From Marinisporobacter balticus (GTDB lineage: Bacteria; Bacillota; Clostridia; Peptostreptococcales; Thermotaleaceae): a DNA stretch of 64,000 nucleotides. Below the pieces are notes generated by a model. It did no database searches, was not told where the DNA came from, and saw only the letters and a list, made by a program, of their open reading frames with translations. A program made the translations under genes and the position numbers. The stretch covers positions 259,362 through 323,361 of the forward strand of contig NZ_SLWV01000001.1 of NCBI RefSeq assembly GCF_004345705.1. The letters are read 5' to 3'. Positions 26,787 through 35,926 of this stretch are shown here, in pieces (position 1 is the first letter of the stretch; the number at the start of each line of letters is the position of its first letter).

Positions 26787-28019
26787 TTATTTATTTATAT
26801 CCTTAATCACTTGATCTAAAATTTCTCCTACGTATTTCGTTGTTCTTACGGCCTCATCTATATAGTTTGCTGTATTCCCTATTTCTATGAGGGCATAGTA
26901 ATCTGAATTAAACTGATTAAATTTATAAGGCTTCGTAATTGTTTTTTTTGCTAATCCTGGATAACGTTCATCACTTTTTGCTTTTATATATTTTGCTAAT
27001 ATCATTAATTTTTCTGCATTTTCATTTCCAGTTCCAACAACAATACTAAACTTTGCAACTTTTTCACCATTTATTGTTACATAACTATTTGTTCTAGCTG
27101 TGTCATTATTCGGTGCCGCATCTCTATGAATATCAAAGATTATTTTCAACGAAGTATTCTTTTTTAGATTTTTTCTCAAAGTTTCTAATGATCTTACATA
27201 CGATTGTTGATAGGAAGGATAATCATGCATCGTATCATCATGTATTACTTTATATCCTTTATTAGATAGATATTCTGATAATTGATCTCCTACTGCCCTT
27301 ACTGTGTATTTCCTTTTTAAAGAATGAAAATTTCCTATTTCTTCTGGCATATATGATTCTGTTGCATGAGTATGATAGATGAATATTGTAGGTTTATTCA
27401 TATCAAGTTTTACTTGATTAGGCTTTTTTATTGAAGAACTTACGACCTGTATCGCTGCTAAATCTTTATCGGGTGCATTCTTTGCAACTTCTGTATTTTC
27501 CCCTTTCATATTACTTGATGGCACAACTTCATTTTTTTCCTCTTTTACAATTGGTTTTCCATTTACATAATAAATGTCATTGTTTTGATTTTGATCATTT
27601 TTCTCGTTATTGAAAACGAAAGCATTTTCCTTTTCTGCTAAATCATCATCTATATCTTTTAGAACAGGCATTTGCGCTTCAAACAAAGTTTTAGGATCTT
27701 CATAATCAAAATTTATTAATTTGCCTAAAGCAAGCTTTATAAATTCTTTATCCTGACTATATCCATTTTCTTTTTTGTAATTCACTTCCATAGCAGGTAT
27801 GGTTTTGTTTAGCATAATCATAAATAAATGATCAGATATATGTTTTTTATTGTCTGCTTGTACAACATGTTTTTCTACTTGCGCACCATTGGCTTTTGCA
27901 ATCATATCTTTCGTATCTAAAATAATAATTCTTAATGATAAAATACACATTATACAAGTTATGAAGATTCCTACCCTCTTATAATATTTTTTTAGCTCGA
28001 TCACCTTAATATTCACCAA
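26787..28019 (-). CDS. spoIIP: stage II sporulation protein P
   Basis: About 410 residues: N-terminal membrane anchor (VGIFITCIMCILSLRIIIL), a variable extracytoplasmic region, and the SpoIIP amidase/endopeptidase domain from about 225 with IFIYHTHATESYMP, VIHDDTMHDYP, YQQSYVRSLETL, IIFDIHRDA and a late GNTANYIDEA. SpoIIP cleaves peptidoglycan with SpoIID and SpoIIM to drive engulfment. The frame's first codon is GTG at 28026-28028 with no SD space; GAGAGG sits eight bases before a TTG at 28017-28019 and eleven before a GTG, so the true start is one of these. gpr lies upstream, as in Bacillus. Confidence 0.94.
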   Translation of the reverse strand: MVNIKVIELKKYYKRVGIFITCIMCILSLRIIILDTKDMIAKANGAQVEKHVVQADNKKHISDHLFMIMLNKTIPAMEVNYKKENGYSQDKEFIKLALGKLINFDYEDPKTLFEAQMPVLKDIDDDLAEKENAFVFNNEKNDQNQNNDIYYVNGKPIVKEEKNEVVPSSNMKGENTEVAKNAPDKDLAAIQVVSSSIKKPNQVKLDMNKPTIFIYHTHATESYMPEEIGNFHSLKRKYTVRAVGDQLSEYLSNKGYKVIHDDTMHDYPSYQQSYVRSLETLRKNLKKNTSLKIIFDIHRDAAPNNDTARTNSYVTINGEKVAKFSIVVGTGNENAEKLMILAKYIKAKSDERYPGLAKKTITKPYKFNQFNSDYYALIEIGNTANYIDEAVRTTKYVGEILDQVIKDINK

Positions 28020-28162
28020 TCCATGCACCTCTCTCTATTTTCTTTTGTAGCAACCTTTACTTTAATGAATAATGAAATCATAAATTACTTTTCGCTATTT
28101 TGTATTTATTTTTTCTTATCCATAAATTATATGAGAGGTACCTTCAATATATGATTGATTCA

Positions 28163-29137
28163 CTACTGCAAATATCGATTTACATCTTTTAAGTCTATGC
28201 CTGGATGTAGGGCAATATTTAAAGCATTTGCAATGATTTGAGAAATATTTTTTATAATCATATCAATATCTTTTGTTGTAACAATCACATTTGCACCATA
28301 AGGTTCCAATACTTCTTTAATTAGTGCATATTTATCTTCATCCGACATTCCTTTTAAAATCTTATAAAATTCCGAACCTTTCGTTGCTTGATTGGAAAAC
28401 TCTTCTACAACTAAGCTTATGGTATCGTTCGTCAAAGTTGCAGCATCTACAACAGTTGGCACGCCAATTGCAAAAACAGGTACGCCCAGTGTACGTTGAC
28501 TTAATTCTTTTCGTTTATTGCCTACGCCTGAACCTGGATTGATTCCAGTTGTTGATATTTGAATGGTAGTATGTACTCTTTGCATTTTTCTTGAAGCAAG
28601 GGCATCGATGGCAATCACTAAATCTGGCTTTGTCTTCTCTACAACCCCCTGAATCGTTTCTACTGTTTCGATTCCTGTAGTTCCCATTACCCCTGGAGAT
28701 ATTGCACTAACAGGCCGCATTGATTCGTCCTCACTCTTTTTATAGCTTTCAAAAAAATGTCTTGTAATAAATACCTTTGATACGACTTGAGGTCCTAATG
28801 CATCAGGTGTAATATCCCAGTTTCCTAGACCTACAATAAGTGTTTTGAAATTCTTTTTTTCTGGTAAAATTTTCACTAATTCTTTTGCTAAAAGCTGGCT
28901 TAATTCATCTTTTAAGTCTGCATCTGCCTTTTTTAAACCATGTGATTCAATGGTAATATAACTGCCTTCTGGCTTACTCATGATTTTACTTCCCTCTTGA
29001 TTTAGAACTTTCACATGGGTTATAGTGGCAACCTCTTCTTCCTTTTGTTCTACTGCTACACCAGGGATTTCTTGTTTGGTATTCTCTTGATACATTTCTC
29101 TCGTTTCTAAAGCCAAATCCGTTCTTACTTGAAACAT
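28163..29137 (-). CDS. gpr: germination protease GPR
   Basis: 324 residues beginning with the propeptide-type FQVRTDLALETREMYQE, followed by KTLIVGLGNWDITPDALGPQVV, SAISPGVMGTTGIET, VIAIDALASRKMQRVHTTIQI and GINPGSGVGNKRK. GPR is an aspartate-type endoprotease that degrades small acid-soluble spore proteins at germination and is made as a zymogen in the forespore. Start ATG follows AGGAGGTG. It stands immediately upstream of spoIIP and divergent to rpsT. I could not find a convincing SigmaG promoter by eye. Confidence 0.96.
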   Translation of the reverse strand: MFQVRTDLALETREMYQENTKQEIPGVAVEQKEEEVATITHVKVLNQEGSKIMSKPEGSYITIESHGLKKADADLKDELSQLLAKELVKILPEKKNFKTLIVGLGNWDITPDALGPQVVSKVFITRHFFESYKKSEDESMRPVSAISPGVMGTTGIETVETIQGVVEKTKPDLVIAIDALASRKMQRVHTTIQISTTGINPGSGVGNKRKELSQRTLGVPVFAIGVPTVVDAATLTNDTISLVVEEFSNQATKGSEFYKILKGMSDEDKYALIKEVLEPYGANVIVTTKDIDMIIKNISQIIANALNIALHPGIDLKDVNRYLQ

Positions 29138-29271
29138 TTACAACACCTCCTATTTTTATATTTTTAACCATTTATTTTATTTTATGTAATAGAATATAAA
29201 ATAAAATAAACACTAAAATATGTGCATAAATTTCTTTCTTTATGGAAATAACACAAATAGTGGTTTTTTCC

Positions 29272-29300
29272 TTGCTTTTTCATGACAGTTATGATAAAAT
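29272..29300 (+). promoter_or_regulatory. SigmaA promoter of rpsT (extended -10)
   Basis: TTGCTT (29272-29277), 17-base spacer, TGA-TAAAAT (29295-29300). The TGn extension strengthens it. rpsT starts about 37 bases downstream. Confidence 0.75.
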
Positions 29301-29336
29301 TTCTTTTGTTGAATTGTATATAAGGGGGTGAATAGG

Positions 29337-29600
29337 TTGGCAAATATTAAATCTGCTAAAAAAAGAATCAAAGTTATCGAAGTTAAAACAGCAAGAAACA
29401 GAATCGTAAAATCTGCTGTTAAAACTGCTATAAAAAGATTCGAAGAATCTTTAGCTACTGGTAATTTAGAAGAAGCAACAAACAAATTCCGTTTTGCTGA
29501 AAAGAAAATCATGCAAGCTGCTGCAAAAGGAACTTTCCATAAGAATTCTGCTTCTAGAAAAGTTGCTAAGTTAGCAAATAAATTAAACAAAGCTATATAA
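29337..29600 (+). CDS. rpsT: 30S ribosomal protein S20
   Basis: 87 residues, the expected bS20 length: starts (M)ANIKSAKKRIKV, then ARNRIVKSAVKTAIKRF and the C-terminal AAAKGTFHKNSASRKVAKLANKLNKAI. It binds 16S rRNA at the base of the body. The start is a TTG at 29337-29339, six bases behind AGGGGGTG; the preceding GTG-AAT-AGG is part of the SD region. It is the only plus-strand gene in the first 38 kb and is divergent from gpr. Confidence 0.97.
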   Translation: MANIKSAKKRIKVIEVKTARNRIVKSAVKTAIKRFEESLATGNLEEATNKFRFAEKKIMQAAAKGTFHKNSASRKVAKLANKLNKAI

Positions 29601-29632
29601 TTTTCAACCGTCATTTATTCCCCATAAATATA

Positions 29633-29660
29633 AAAAGCGTACAATGTACGCTTTTCCGCT
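29633..29660. terminator. bidirectional terminator between rpsT and holA
   Basis: AAAAGCGTAC-AAT-GTACGCTTTT, ten perfect pairs flanked by A and T runs, between convergent stop codons. Confidence 0.88.
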
Positions 29661-29673
29661 TTTTTGGATTCTT

Positions 29674-30708
29674 TTATTTTGTAAACTCGGTAATCAATAA
29701 CTCTATTCCTAATCTTTGGTCAATCCTACCTTTTTTGATACTTTCATCTGTATCAAGACATACATGCAATGCATTTTTTAATACATCTGTCTGAAAATTC
29801 ATCGCTTGTTTTAAATATTTTTTTGCAACAAACTGCCTAATGCCTAGTTTCGGACCCATAGTCATTGGCGTATAACCCTGTTTTTCCATTAATTTCATTT
29901 GAAACAAATATCGAAACTGCCTTGTAATCATATAAAGAATTTTTATTTCTGACTCTCCTTCTATTAACATATCATTTAAAAGAGAAAGTGCTTTATCACT
30001 ATTTTTTATTCCGATCGCCTCTACTAAACTAAATATATCATTTTCTATAGACTTAGATGCAAGTAATTCAATTTCTTTATTAGTTATAGAAGTTTTATCT
30101 CCAATATAGCTACATAATTTATTTATTTCATTATCCAAATCCTTTAAATTTTTATTTGAATTTTTGTCTAAGTAACCAGTAAGATCTAAGAAAAAGGATA
30201 TTTCTTTATTTTTAATTTGTTTGTTATATCTTTTAAAAGTCTTTTCAATCCATTTACAAATATCTTTTTCTTCTAATTTTGCAAATTCTATAACTTCCCC
30301 ATACTTGTCAACTTTTTTTATGATCTTTTTTCTTTTATCAATTCCTTGTGTCACAACAAAAAACACATAAGTTGTACTTGGTAAATCTTCCATGTATTTT
30401 AACAATTTTTTTTCTTCTTCTTCACTAATATTTTTTCTTTTACCAAAAAAACATTCCAGGTCTTTAATCAAGACCATTCTCTTTTCTCCCATAAACGGAA
30501 GTGTTTCACAAGTATGAATGATGAAATCAACATTTGTTTCTTTTCCATCAATAACTTGATAATTTAAGGCTTCAAATTCCTGATCTATTATTTTTTCTTT
30601 AATCTTATGCATTGTATTTTCTATAAGATAATATTCTGCTCCATAAAATAAATATAGATTATCTAATTTATTTTCCTTCAAATCTTTTAATACATCTTTA
30701 TAGTTCAT
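29674..30708 (-). CDS. holA: DNA polymerase III delta subunit
   Basis: 344 residues of the clamp-loader delta subunit: NLYLFYGAEYYLIENTMHKI at the N-terminus, the middle AAA lid, and SLVEAIGIKNSDKALSLLNDML and MITRQFRYLFQMKLM in the C-terminal collar domain. It opens the beta clamp. GGAGG precedes the ATG. It lies 34 bases downstream of comEC; the comEC-holA-rpsT neighbourhood is widely conserved in Firmicutes, which supports the assignment despite the family's low sequence identity. Confidence 0.94.
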   Translation of the reverse strand: MNYKDVLKDLKENKLDNLYLFYGAEYYLIENTMHKIKEKIIDQEFEALNYQVIDGKETNVDFIIHTCETLPFMGEKRMVLIKDLECFFGKRKNISEEEEKKLLKYMEDLPSTTYVFFVVTQGIDKRKKIIKKVDKYGEVIEFAKLEEKDICKWIEKTFKRYNKQIKNKEISFFLDLTGYLDKNSNKNLKDLDNEINKLCSYIGDKTSITNKEIELLASKSIENDIFSLVEAIGIKNSDKALSLLNDMLIEGESEIKILYMITRQFRYLFQMKLMEKQGYTPMTMGPKLGIRQFVAKKYLKQAMNFQTDVLKNALHVCLDTDESIKKGRIDQRLGIELLITEFTK

Positions 30709-30742
30709 TTAAAATCCTCCAAAATAATGTTTTTCTTATCTC

Positions 30743-33070
30743 TTACTGAATCATCTTTTTCACCTTTATCTTCTTTTCATCAAAAGTTACACGCACTGCA
30801 CCATTTTTATCATTTCTAAATATATAAGTACCATTATTTTTCAATCTATTTAATACAGCTTTGTGGGGATGTCCGAAATTGTTTTTCCCAACTTGTACTA
30901 TTGCCACTTTTGGCTTTGTGGCAGTAATAAATTTTTGTGTGCTAGAATAATAACTGCCATGATGCGCAATTTTTAAAACATCTACTGAAAGATCTGGGTA
31001 GGTTTTTAGTATTTCATCCTCTGCTTCTGCTTCAATATCGCCTGTAAATAATATCCTTTTACCCTTATACATCATCAATGCAACCAACGAATTATTATTC
31101 TCATCGTCTCTCGTCCCAGTAATTAATTGCTTACTTGGATGAAGAATTTTTATAAGCATATGTTCCTCTATGCTTATTTTATCATCCTTTCGCACCTGAT
31201 AGATTTTTGTTTTTTGATGTGCACATTTTTCTTTCATTTTATTTAAATCTTCTGATTGATAATGGTCCGTCCCTATCATCAAAACATTCACTTTTAAGTG
31301 ATCTAACACACTTAGGAGTCCTCCTATATGGTCTTTATGAATATGGGATAAAATCATTAAATCAATTTTTCGAATCCCATTTCTTAGCAAGCATGGAACT
31401 AAAATATCTTCCCCAACATCTATATTCTCTTGATGGCTTCCCCCTCCATCAATTAAAATATTCTTACCTCTTGGCGTTTGAATTAAAATACAATCTCCTT
31501 GTCCCACATCTATGAAGGTAATATTCATATTATCAGGTACTACATATAATAGAACAGTTATGGACACATAGATCCCCATGGTGATAAACATTCCTTTTTT
31601 TCTACTAAAATAATATCCCCATCTCTTCCTTCCATCTACTAGCAAAAGTAAAAATAATATATAATAAGTACCTATAAAAAATAGACTGGGTGAAATTACT
31701 TCTATATTAGAAAAAGATATCGCTTCTGTGATCTTTGAAAGTACTACGAGCATTTTGATCAAACAAAAAATAATCTGTCCTAAAATAGACGCAAAAGATA
31801 AACTGATAAAACTAGAAAAGATCATAAAAAGTCCCAAGGGTACAATTAAACTTACCAGCATTACAATAGGTATATTTATAACCAATGCACCCAATGATAT
31901 GTAATTGAAATAATAGGCAACAATAGGAATAATCCCTATTTGAGCAGCCATCGATACAGCAAATATTTGTCTCAAAAATTCAGGCATACATGTTATTTTC
32001 ATAAGGATTTTTTTATAAAAAAGTATAATAGATAGTGTAGCTACAAAAGAAAGTTGAAATCCAATATGTATAAAATATATAGGATTAATAAGTAATAATA
32101 TAAAAGCTATCATAAAAATAGCAGATAATGAATCATATCTTCTGTTTAACATAGGCGCACAAATCAATACACTAGCCATTAATGCAGCGCGAAGTACAGA
32201 AGGAGCACATCCAGTAATCATAACATAGAAAAACAAAATAACCAATATGGTCATTGTTCTTATATCTTGAGAAACACCCTTTAATAATTTATTTAAAACC
32301 ATATATAAAATTCCCACATGTAACCCCGATACTGCTAATATATGAGCAATCCCTACTTTTTTAAACGTTGTATAAATATCTATATCTAACCCATCTTTAT
32401 CTCCTAAAAGAATACCTACAAGAATATTCGCTTCTTTTTTAGGCAAAGCATTTAATATCCTATAGACAACATTACTTTTTATATAATTTGCGCTCTTACT
32501 AACAAAGGAAATATCTCCATCTCCAATGATTTTGATTTTTCTCGTATCTCCGTATAAAACACTATAGATCTTCTTAGTTTTTAAATACATATGATAATCA
32601 AACATTTTTGGATTTCTTCTTTTTTGTGGTGCTGTCAAAACACCCTGAATAGCTACTCTTTTCCCTATAATCTTTTTTGCTGGATCATATTTTCCTTTAA
32701 GCTTTACAATCAATTTATCAGAAAACCTATATTTTTTGCCATCAATTCTAATTTCTATCCCTTTTAAGATTAATTGCATACGCTCTTTATATGAAGCGTC
32801 TACGACATCGCCAACAACATATACTTTTTCATCAAAGAACGCCTTTAATTGTCCCTCATATTCTTTATTTATACTAAAATTTAAAGCACCCCATAATAAT
32901 ATAATAGAAAATAAAATAATCGTCCTACACTTTTTCTTATTTATATAACTTCCTATAATCGTTGCCAACACAAAAATACCTAGCATTCCTTTATAGGATA
33001 TAGCGGATGTACATTGTATCAATATACCTAAAATATAAAAAATAGTTATGCCACAAATAGGTCTTCTCAC
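30743..33070 (-). CDS. comEC: DNA internalization protein ComEC/Rec2
   Basis: 775 residues: two to three N-terminal helices, a DUF4131 OB-like domain (about 30-180), the Competence membrane channel domain (about 200-480) with LLGDKDGLD and HILAVSGLHVGILYM, and a C-terminal metallo-beta-lactamase domain with FIDVGQGDCILIQTPRGKNILIDGGG, LSHIHKDHIGGL and KIAHHGS. ComEC conducts single-stranded DNA across the membrane in transformation, and the MBL domain is thought to degrade the non-transported strand. Metal-binding motif residues are intact. Start is a GTG. Full-length, so natural uptake machinery may be functional, though other com genes are not in view. Confidence 0.94.
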   Translation of the reverse strand: MRRPICGITIFYILGILIQCTSAISYKGMLGIFVLATIIGSYINKKKCRTIILFSIILLWGALNFSINKEYEGQLKAFFDEKVYVVGDVVDASYKERMQLILKGIEIRIDGKKYRFSDKLIVKLKGKYDPAKKIIGKRVAIQGVLTAPQKRRNPKMFDYHMYLKTKKIYSVLYGDTRKIKIIGDGDISFVSKSANYIKSNVVYRILNALPKKEANILVGILLGDKDGLDIDIYTTFKKVGIAHILAVSGLHVGILYMVLNKLLKGVSQDIRTMTILVILFFYVMITGCAPSVLRAALMASVLICAPMLNRRYDSLSAIFMIAFILLLINPIYFIHIGFQLSFVATLSIILFYKKILMKITCMPEFLRQIFAVSMAAQIGIIPIVAYYFNYISLGALVINIPIVMLVSLIVPLGLFMIFSSFISLSFASILGQIIFCLIKMLVVLSKITEAISFSNIEVISPSLFFIGTYYILFLLLLVDGRKRWGYYFSRKKGMFITMGIYVSITVLLYVVPDNMNITFIDVGQGDCILIQTPRGKNILIDGGGSHQENIDVGEDILVPCLLRNGIRKIDLMILSHIHKDHIGGLLSVLDHLKVNVLMIGTDHYQSEDLNKMKEKCAHQKTKIYQVRKDDKISIEEHMLIKILHPSKQLITGTRDDENNNSLVALMMYKGKRILFTGDIEAEAEDEILKTYPDLSVDVLKIAHHGSYYSSTQKFITATKPKVAIVQVGKNNFGHPHKAVLNRLKNNGTYIFRNDKNGAVRVTFDEKKIKVKKMIQ

Positions 33071-33146
33071 TAAAATGATCCCTTCCTTTTTGAATACTTC
33101 TTTATTTTTCCTTATGTACGTATTTTTGCCTTAATTCTTTAAAAAT

Positions 33147-33180
33147 AAAAGATATATTCCAATAAAGGAACATATCTTTT
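33147..33180 (-). terminator. intrinsic terminator after the 102-residue gene
   Basis: Interrupted stem AAAAGATAT-TTCC-AATAAA-GGAA-ATATCTTTT with a T-run on the minus strand; separates this gene from comEC. Confidence 0.75.
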
Positions 33181-33207
33181 AAATGTTTTTATCAATCATT
33201 GTGTATC

Positions 33208-33516
33208 CTAATGTTCTAATTCTCTTTCATTTCTTAAATAATTCGGTCTGTATCTCGTTTTCGTATGATAATTTCCTTCATAACATAAATCTGCTTCGAT
33301 ATTTACGCTATGATTATTCTTATCATACTTAACTTCAACATTTTCAACCATTGCATCATCCTGATGCGCATTTAAATATTGGTATACAAGATCTTTTGCA
33401 TTTTCTACATTTATATTTCTATCATAGGCGACTAAATATTCTTTTTCTGGAACTTCAATATACAGTTTATATTTATCATTTAGTTTTACCCTGCTTTCAC
33501 TGATACTGTTAAGCAT
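33208..33516 (-). CDS. unrecognised small protein (102 aa)
   Basis: A soluble 102-residue protein that I cannot place in a family. It alternates predicted strands and helices: KYKLYIEVPEKEYLVAYDR, VENAKDLVYQYLNAHQDDA, VEVKYDKNNHSVNIEADLCYEG, with an arginine-rich end. That beta-alpha-beta order with paired amphipathic strands would suit a small alpha/beta domain. AAGGAAGGGA precedes the ATG. It is a monocistronic unit between the ECF S-component gene and comEC, closed by its own terminator. A TATAAT at about 33560-33566 on the minus strand may be its promoter. Confidence 0.6.
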   Translation of the reverse strand: MLNSISESRVKLNDKYKLYIEVPEKEYLVAYDRNINVENAKDLVYQYLNAHQDDAMVENVEVKYDKNNHSVNIEADLCYEGNYHTKTRYRPNYLRNERELEH

Positions 33517-33650
33517 ACATTCCCTTCCTTTCTTCTTTGTATATGATTAGCTTTCCCTTTTTACAAAAAAGCTTACAGAAAGGAATGTTCCATTATATAG
33601 AATTCACACGCCATTTTTACATTTATTATGGGAAATTATAAAATTTATTA

Positions 33651-34187
33651 TTATCTATAATTTTTAAAGATTTTTTCAAATAAGTTCACTTTATCTAAAG
33701 CAATCATTAATGGTGCAGCTAATATACCACCACCGATCCCTTGTGTTATATTCCCAACTGCACCTACTGCAGCTACAGCAAATCCATATAAAAAACTTTC
33801 ATAGACTAAATAACCAAGAACCATAATACTAGCTCCTGCTAACACCGATACACTAAAAGAAACAATTTTTTTAGTTGTAGTAACATTGCCTGTTACCAAT
33901 TTGCCATATATATATCCTACAATCAAAGCATCTAGCCCTTTTATAACAAAAGTTGCTGGTGCATAAATATAATATGAAGAAAAAACATCAGCAAACATAG
34001 ACCCTATCGCTGCAGCCAAACCTCCTGCCACAGGACCTAATAATATTCCACTGATATACACCATGCTATCACCAATATGAATATATCCCTTTGTCGGCGT
34101 AGGTACCTGTATAAGCATTGTACCTACCAACACTAAGGCAGCCATCAATCCTGTGATAGTTAATTGCCGCACACTCATTTTACCCAT
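33651..34187 (-). CDS. ECF transporter S component
   Basis: 178 residues with six hydrophobic segments and the S-component pattern: RQLTITGLMAALVLVGTML, then TPTKGYIHIGDSMVYISGILLGPVAGGLAAAIGSMFADVF with the GD..VY turn, and YAPATFVIKGLDALIVGYIYGK. S components bind a vitamin or similar substrate and share the EcfAAT module encoded elsewhere. The sequence points to the COG4720-like group; I cannot fix the substrate. No ECF ATPase is in the window. GGAGGAACGATACA precedes the ATG. A leader with its own terminator lies upstream. Confidence 0.82.
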   Translation of the reverse strand: MGKMSVRQLTITGLMAALVLVGTMLIQVPTPTKGYIHIGDSMVYISGILLGPVAGGLAAAIGSMFADVFSSYYIYAPATFVIKGLDALIVGYIYGKLVTGNVTTTKKIVSFSVSVLAGASIMVLGYLVYESFLYGFAVAAVGAVGNITQGIGGGILAAPLMIALDKVNLFEKIFKNYR

Positions 34188-34274
34188 TGTATCGTTCCTC
34201 CTTTAAATTGTACTTATACACATCCCTTTTATATCATTTTACCATTTAATTGTATCTATGTAAACAGAAAAAGT

Positions 34275-34304
34275 AGCACATATTGTATCGTTACAATTTG
34301 TGCT
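34275..34304 (-). terminator. leader terminator upstream of ECF S component
   Basis: Thirteen-base arms AGCACA-A/T-ATTGTA with one mismatch and a four-base loop, followed on the minus strand by ACTTTTTCTG. Confidence 0.75.
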
Positions 34305-34503
34305 ATTCTTATATATGTATCACTCAATGCCATCTCTTTTAACTTCATCTGCGCCATATAGAATCGTTTATTTAACACTTTAATCATTTATTCTGCAGTC
34401 GCGCGTGGTAAAGAAATTCATTGACATTCGCACATTATGCCCTATTTTTTATCCATAATAGTATGCTTTATCACAAGTTCTTGCTATCTCTAAAATTACA
34501 AAC

Positions 34504-34529
34504 AAGTCAACGGTTTTCACCATTGACTT
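34504..34529 (-). terminator. intrinsic terminator of the TPR gene
   Basis: Stem AAGTCAA-GGT-loop-ACC-TTGACTT beginning four bases after the TPR gene stop. Confidence 0.75.
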
Positions 34530-34532
34530 ATT

Positions 34533-35795
34533 TTAAAAAGCAATATATTTTCCTTTTAATGCTACGATCGCATCATGAATAGGCTGGTAATTAGGCAGTA
34601 ATTTTCTAGCTTTGTACAAATACCACTTTGCCTTTTCTAATCTGCCCGCGTAAAGATAAACTAGCCCTAAATGATGATAGCCATATCCATTTTCAGGATA
34701 TAATACAACAACCTTCTTTGCATAGTATTCGGCCTTATCATATTCTTTCAAATCATCCCTATAAATTTTCGATAAATTTGTTAAAACTACTTCATCTTCA
34801 TGATTCATCTTTAGAAACTTTTCATAATATAAAATTGCTTTTTTAATTTCACACAATTCCTGATAGCATATACCTAGACTACAATAGATATCTTGCTCAA
34901 CTTCATAAATATCTTCCGAATTCACATAAAGCGCTTTTTTATAGCAAATGATGGCAGCCTTATCATTCTCAATTTGGCAAAATATATCTCCTAATAGCTT
35001 CCAATTCATAGAAATATACGGATATTTTTCAATTCGATCTTCTAAATAGGATAATGCAATCTCATAATAACCACCATGCACATAACCAATGAGCAGGTTG
35101 TTAATAAGGTATGCATCATCTGGCGCTATTAAAAGTCCCCTTTTGCATACATCTATAGCCTCTTCTACAAGTCCACTTAAGAGTAAAAAATTACTCATAT
35201 TCAGATAAGCTTCTACTGAATCAGGTTGTAGACTTGCTTGTATTTTCAAACATCGAATACTATTGTGAAGTTCCTCTTCCGCTTCATAATAGTAAGCCAA
35301 ATCTTCAAATACATAATATCTTTTATATTTTTTCAGAAAAAACGGATTATTTTTATATATACAAAGAAAAGCCGCTCTTGCAATATCAAATCTGCCCGCT
35401 TCTAAGTGACTTTTTCCTTCCCTAAAAAAAAGCTTCCATGCATCTAAGTCATTGCGTTCTTCCATCAAATTATATTTTTGCATCCACATTTTTTCCATTT
35501 TTCTTTGATGCATCAGTTCTTCGGGAAAAAACAAATGTTGTTCTAACCAAAAACGAGGTATTTCTTTGGCAATTTTTTGTTTTATTGTTTTATTCCTTTT
35601 GTCCTCATTTAATTCTATTCGAACCCAATATCCAGGAATTTGTTTATATTTCTTTTTAAAACTAATACGCTTTACCCCTTGAATTGGTCTATTTACTGAA
35701 TTTCTATCATATACATCTTCCCCCATTTGGAAAATTTTCTTCAAATACAAATCTCTTATACTGTCTGTAGGAAAAAAAATGCTAAATAGATTCAA
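34533..35795 (-). CDS. tetratricopeptide repeat protein
   Basis: 420 residues. The first 115 are charged and unlike a known domain (RIELNEDKRNKTIKQKIAKEIPRFWLEQHLFFPEE). From about 125 onward there are six to eight TPR units: WKLFFREGKSHLEAGRFDIARAAFLCI, AYLNMSNFLLLSGLVEEAIDVCKRGL, ALSYLEDRIEKYPYISMNWKLLGDIFCQIENDKAAIICYKKAL, VLTNLSKIYRDDLKEYDKAEYYAKK and YGYHHLGLVYLYAGRLEKAKWYL. It is a cytoplasmic protein-binding scaffold with no catalytic domain. The start is a TTG at 35793-35795 eight bases behind GGAGG; an ATG in that spot is out of frame. Single-gene unit just downstream of the DNA methylase. Confidence 0.85.
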   Translation of the reverse strand: MNLFSIFFPTDSIRDLYLKKIFQMGEDVYDRNSVNRPIQGVKRISFKKKYKQIPGYWVRIELNEDKRNKTIKQKIAKEIPRFWLEQHLFFPEELMHQRKMEKMWMQKYNLMEERNDLDAWKLFFREGKSHLEAGRFDIARAAFLCIYKNNPFFLKKYKRYYVFEDLAYYYEAEEELHNSIRCLKIQASLQPDSVEAYLNMSNFLLLSGLVEEAIDVCKRGLLIAPDDAYLINNLLIGYVHGGYYEIALSYLEDRIEKYPYISMNWKLLGDIFCQIENDKAAIICYKKALYVNSEDIYEVEQDIYCSLGICYQELCEIKKAILYYEKFLKMNHEDEVVLTNLSKIYRDDLKEYDKAEYYAKKVVVLYPENGYGYHHLGLVYLYAGRLEKAKWYLYKARKLLPNYQPIHDAIVALKGKYIAF

Positions 35796-35926
35796 TCATA
35801 TAGCCTCCTTTCATGATAAGGGACTATATAGTATCTTTATGCTTATAAACTTTAGCCCTTGTTTATTTTCAATACATAATATTCTAACCTCTTTATTTGG
35901 TGATTAAAAAATCTATACAATAAGGG

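Larger units (their letters stand above)
34188..34532 (-). other. intergenic region and putative leader of the ECF S-component gene
   Basis: This 345-base gap holds two hairpin terminators (34275-34304 and 34504-34529). The second ends the TPR gene. The first stands about 90 bases before the S-component start, so something must transcribe the 200 bases between them. I saw no convincing gene. A 43-codon frame at 34256-34387 has no SD and spans the terminator. I saw no match to the TPP, FMN, cobalamin or preQ1 consensus by eye. Confidence 0.45.

Noticed and set aside
29138..29271. SigmaF/SigmaG promoter for gpr
   Set aside because: AT-rich sequence gives several partial matches to CATnnTA, none with a fitting -35.
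34256..34387. A 43-codon minus-strand frame upstream of the ECF S-component gene
   Set aside because: No ribosome binding site, and the frame runs through the terminator hairpin.
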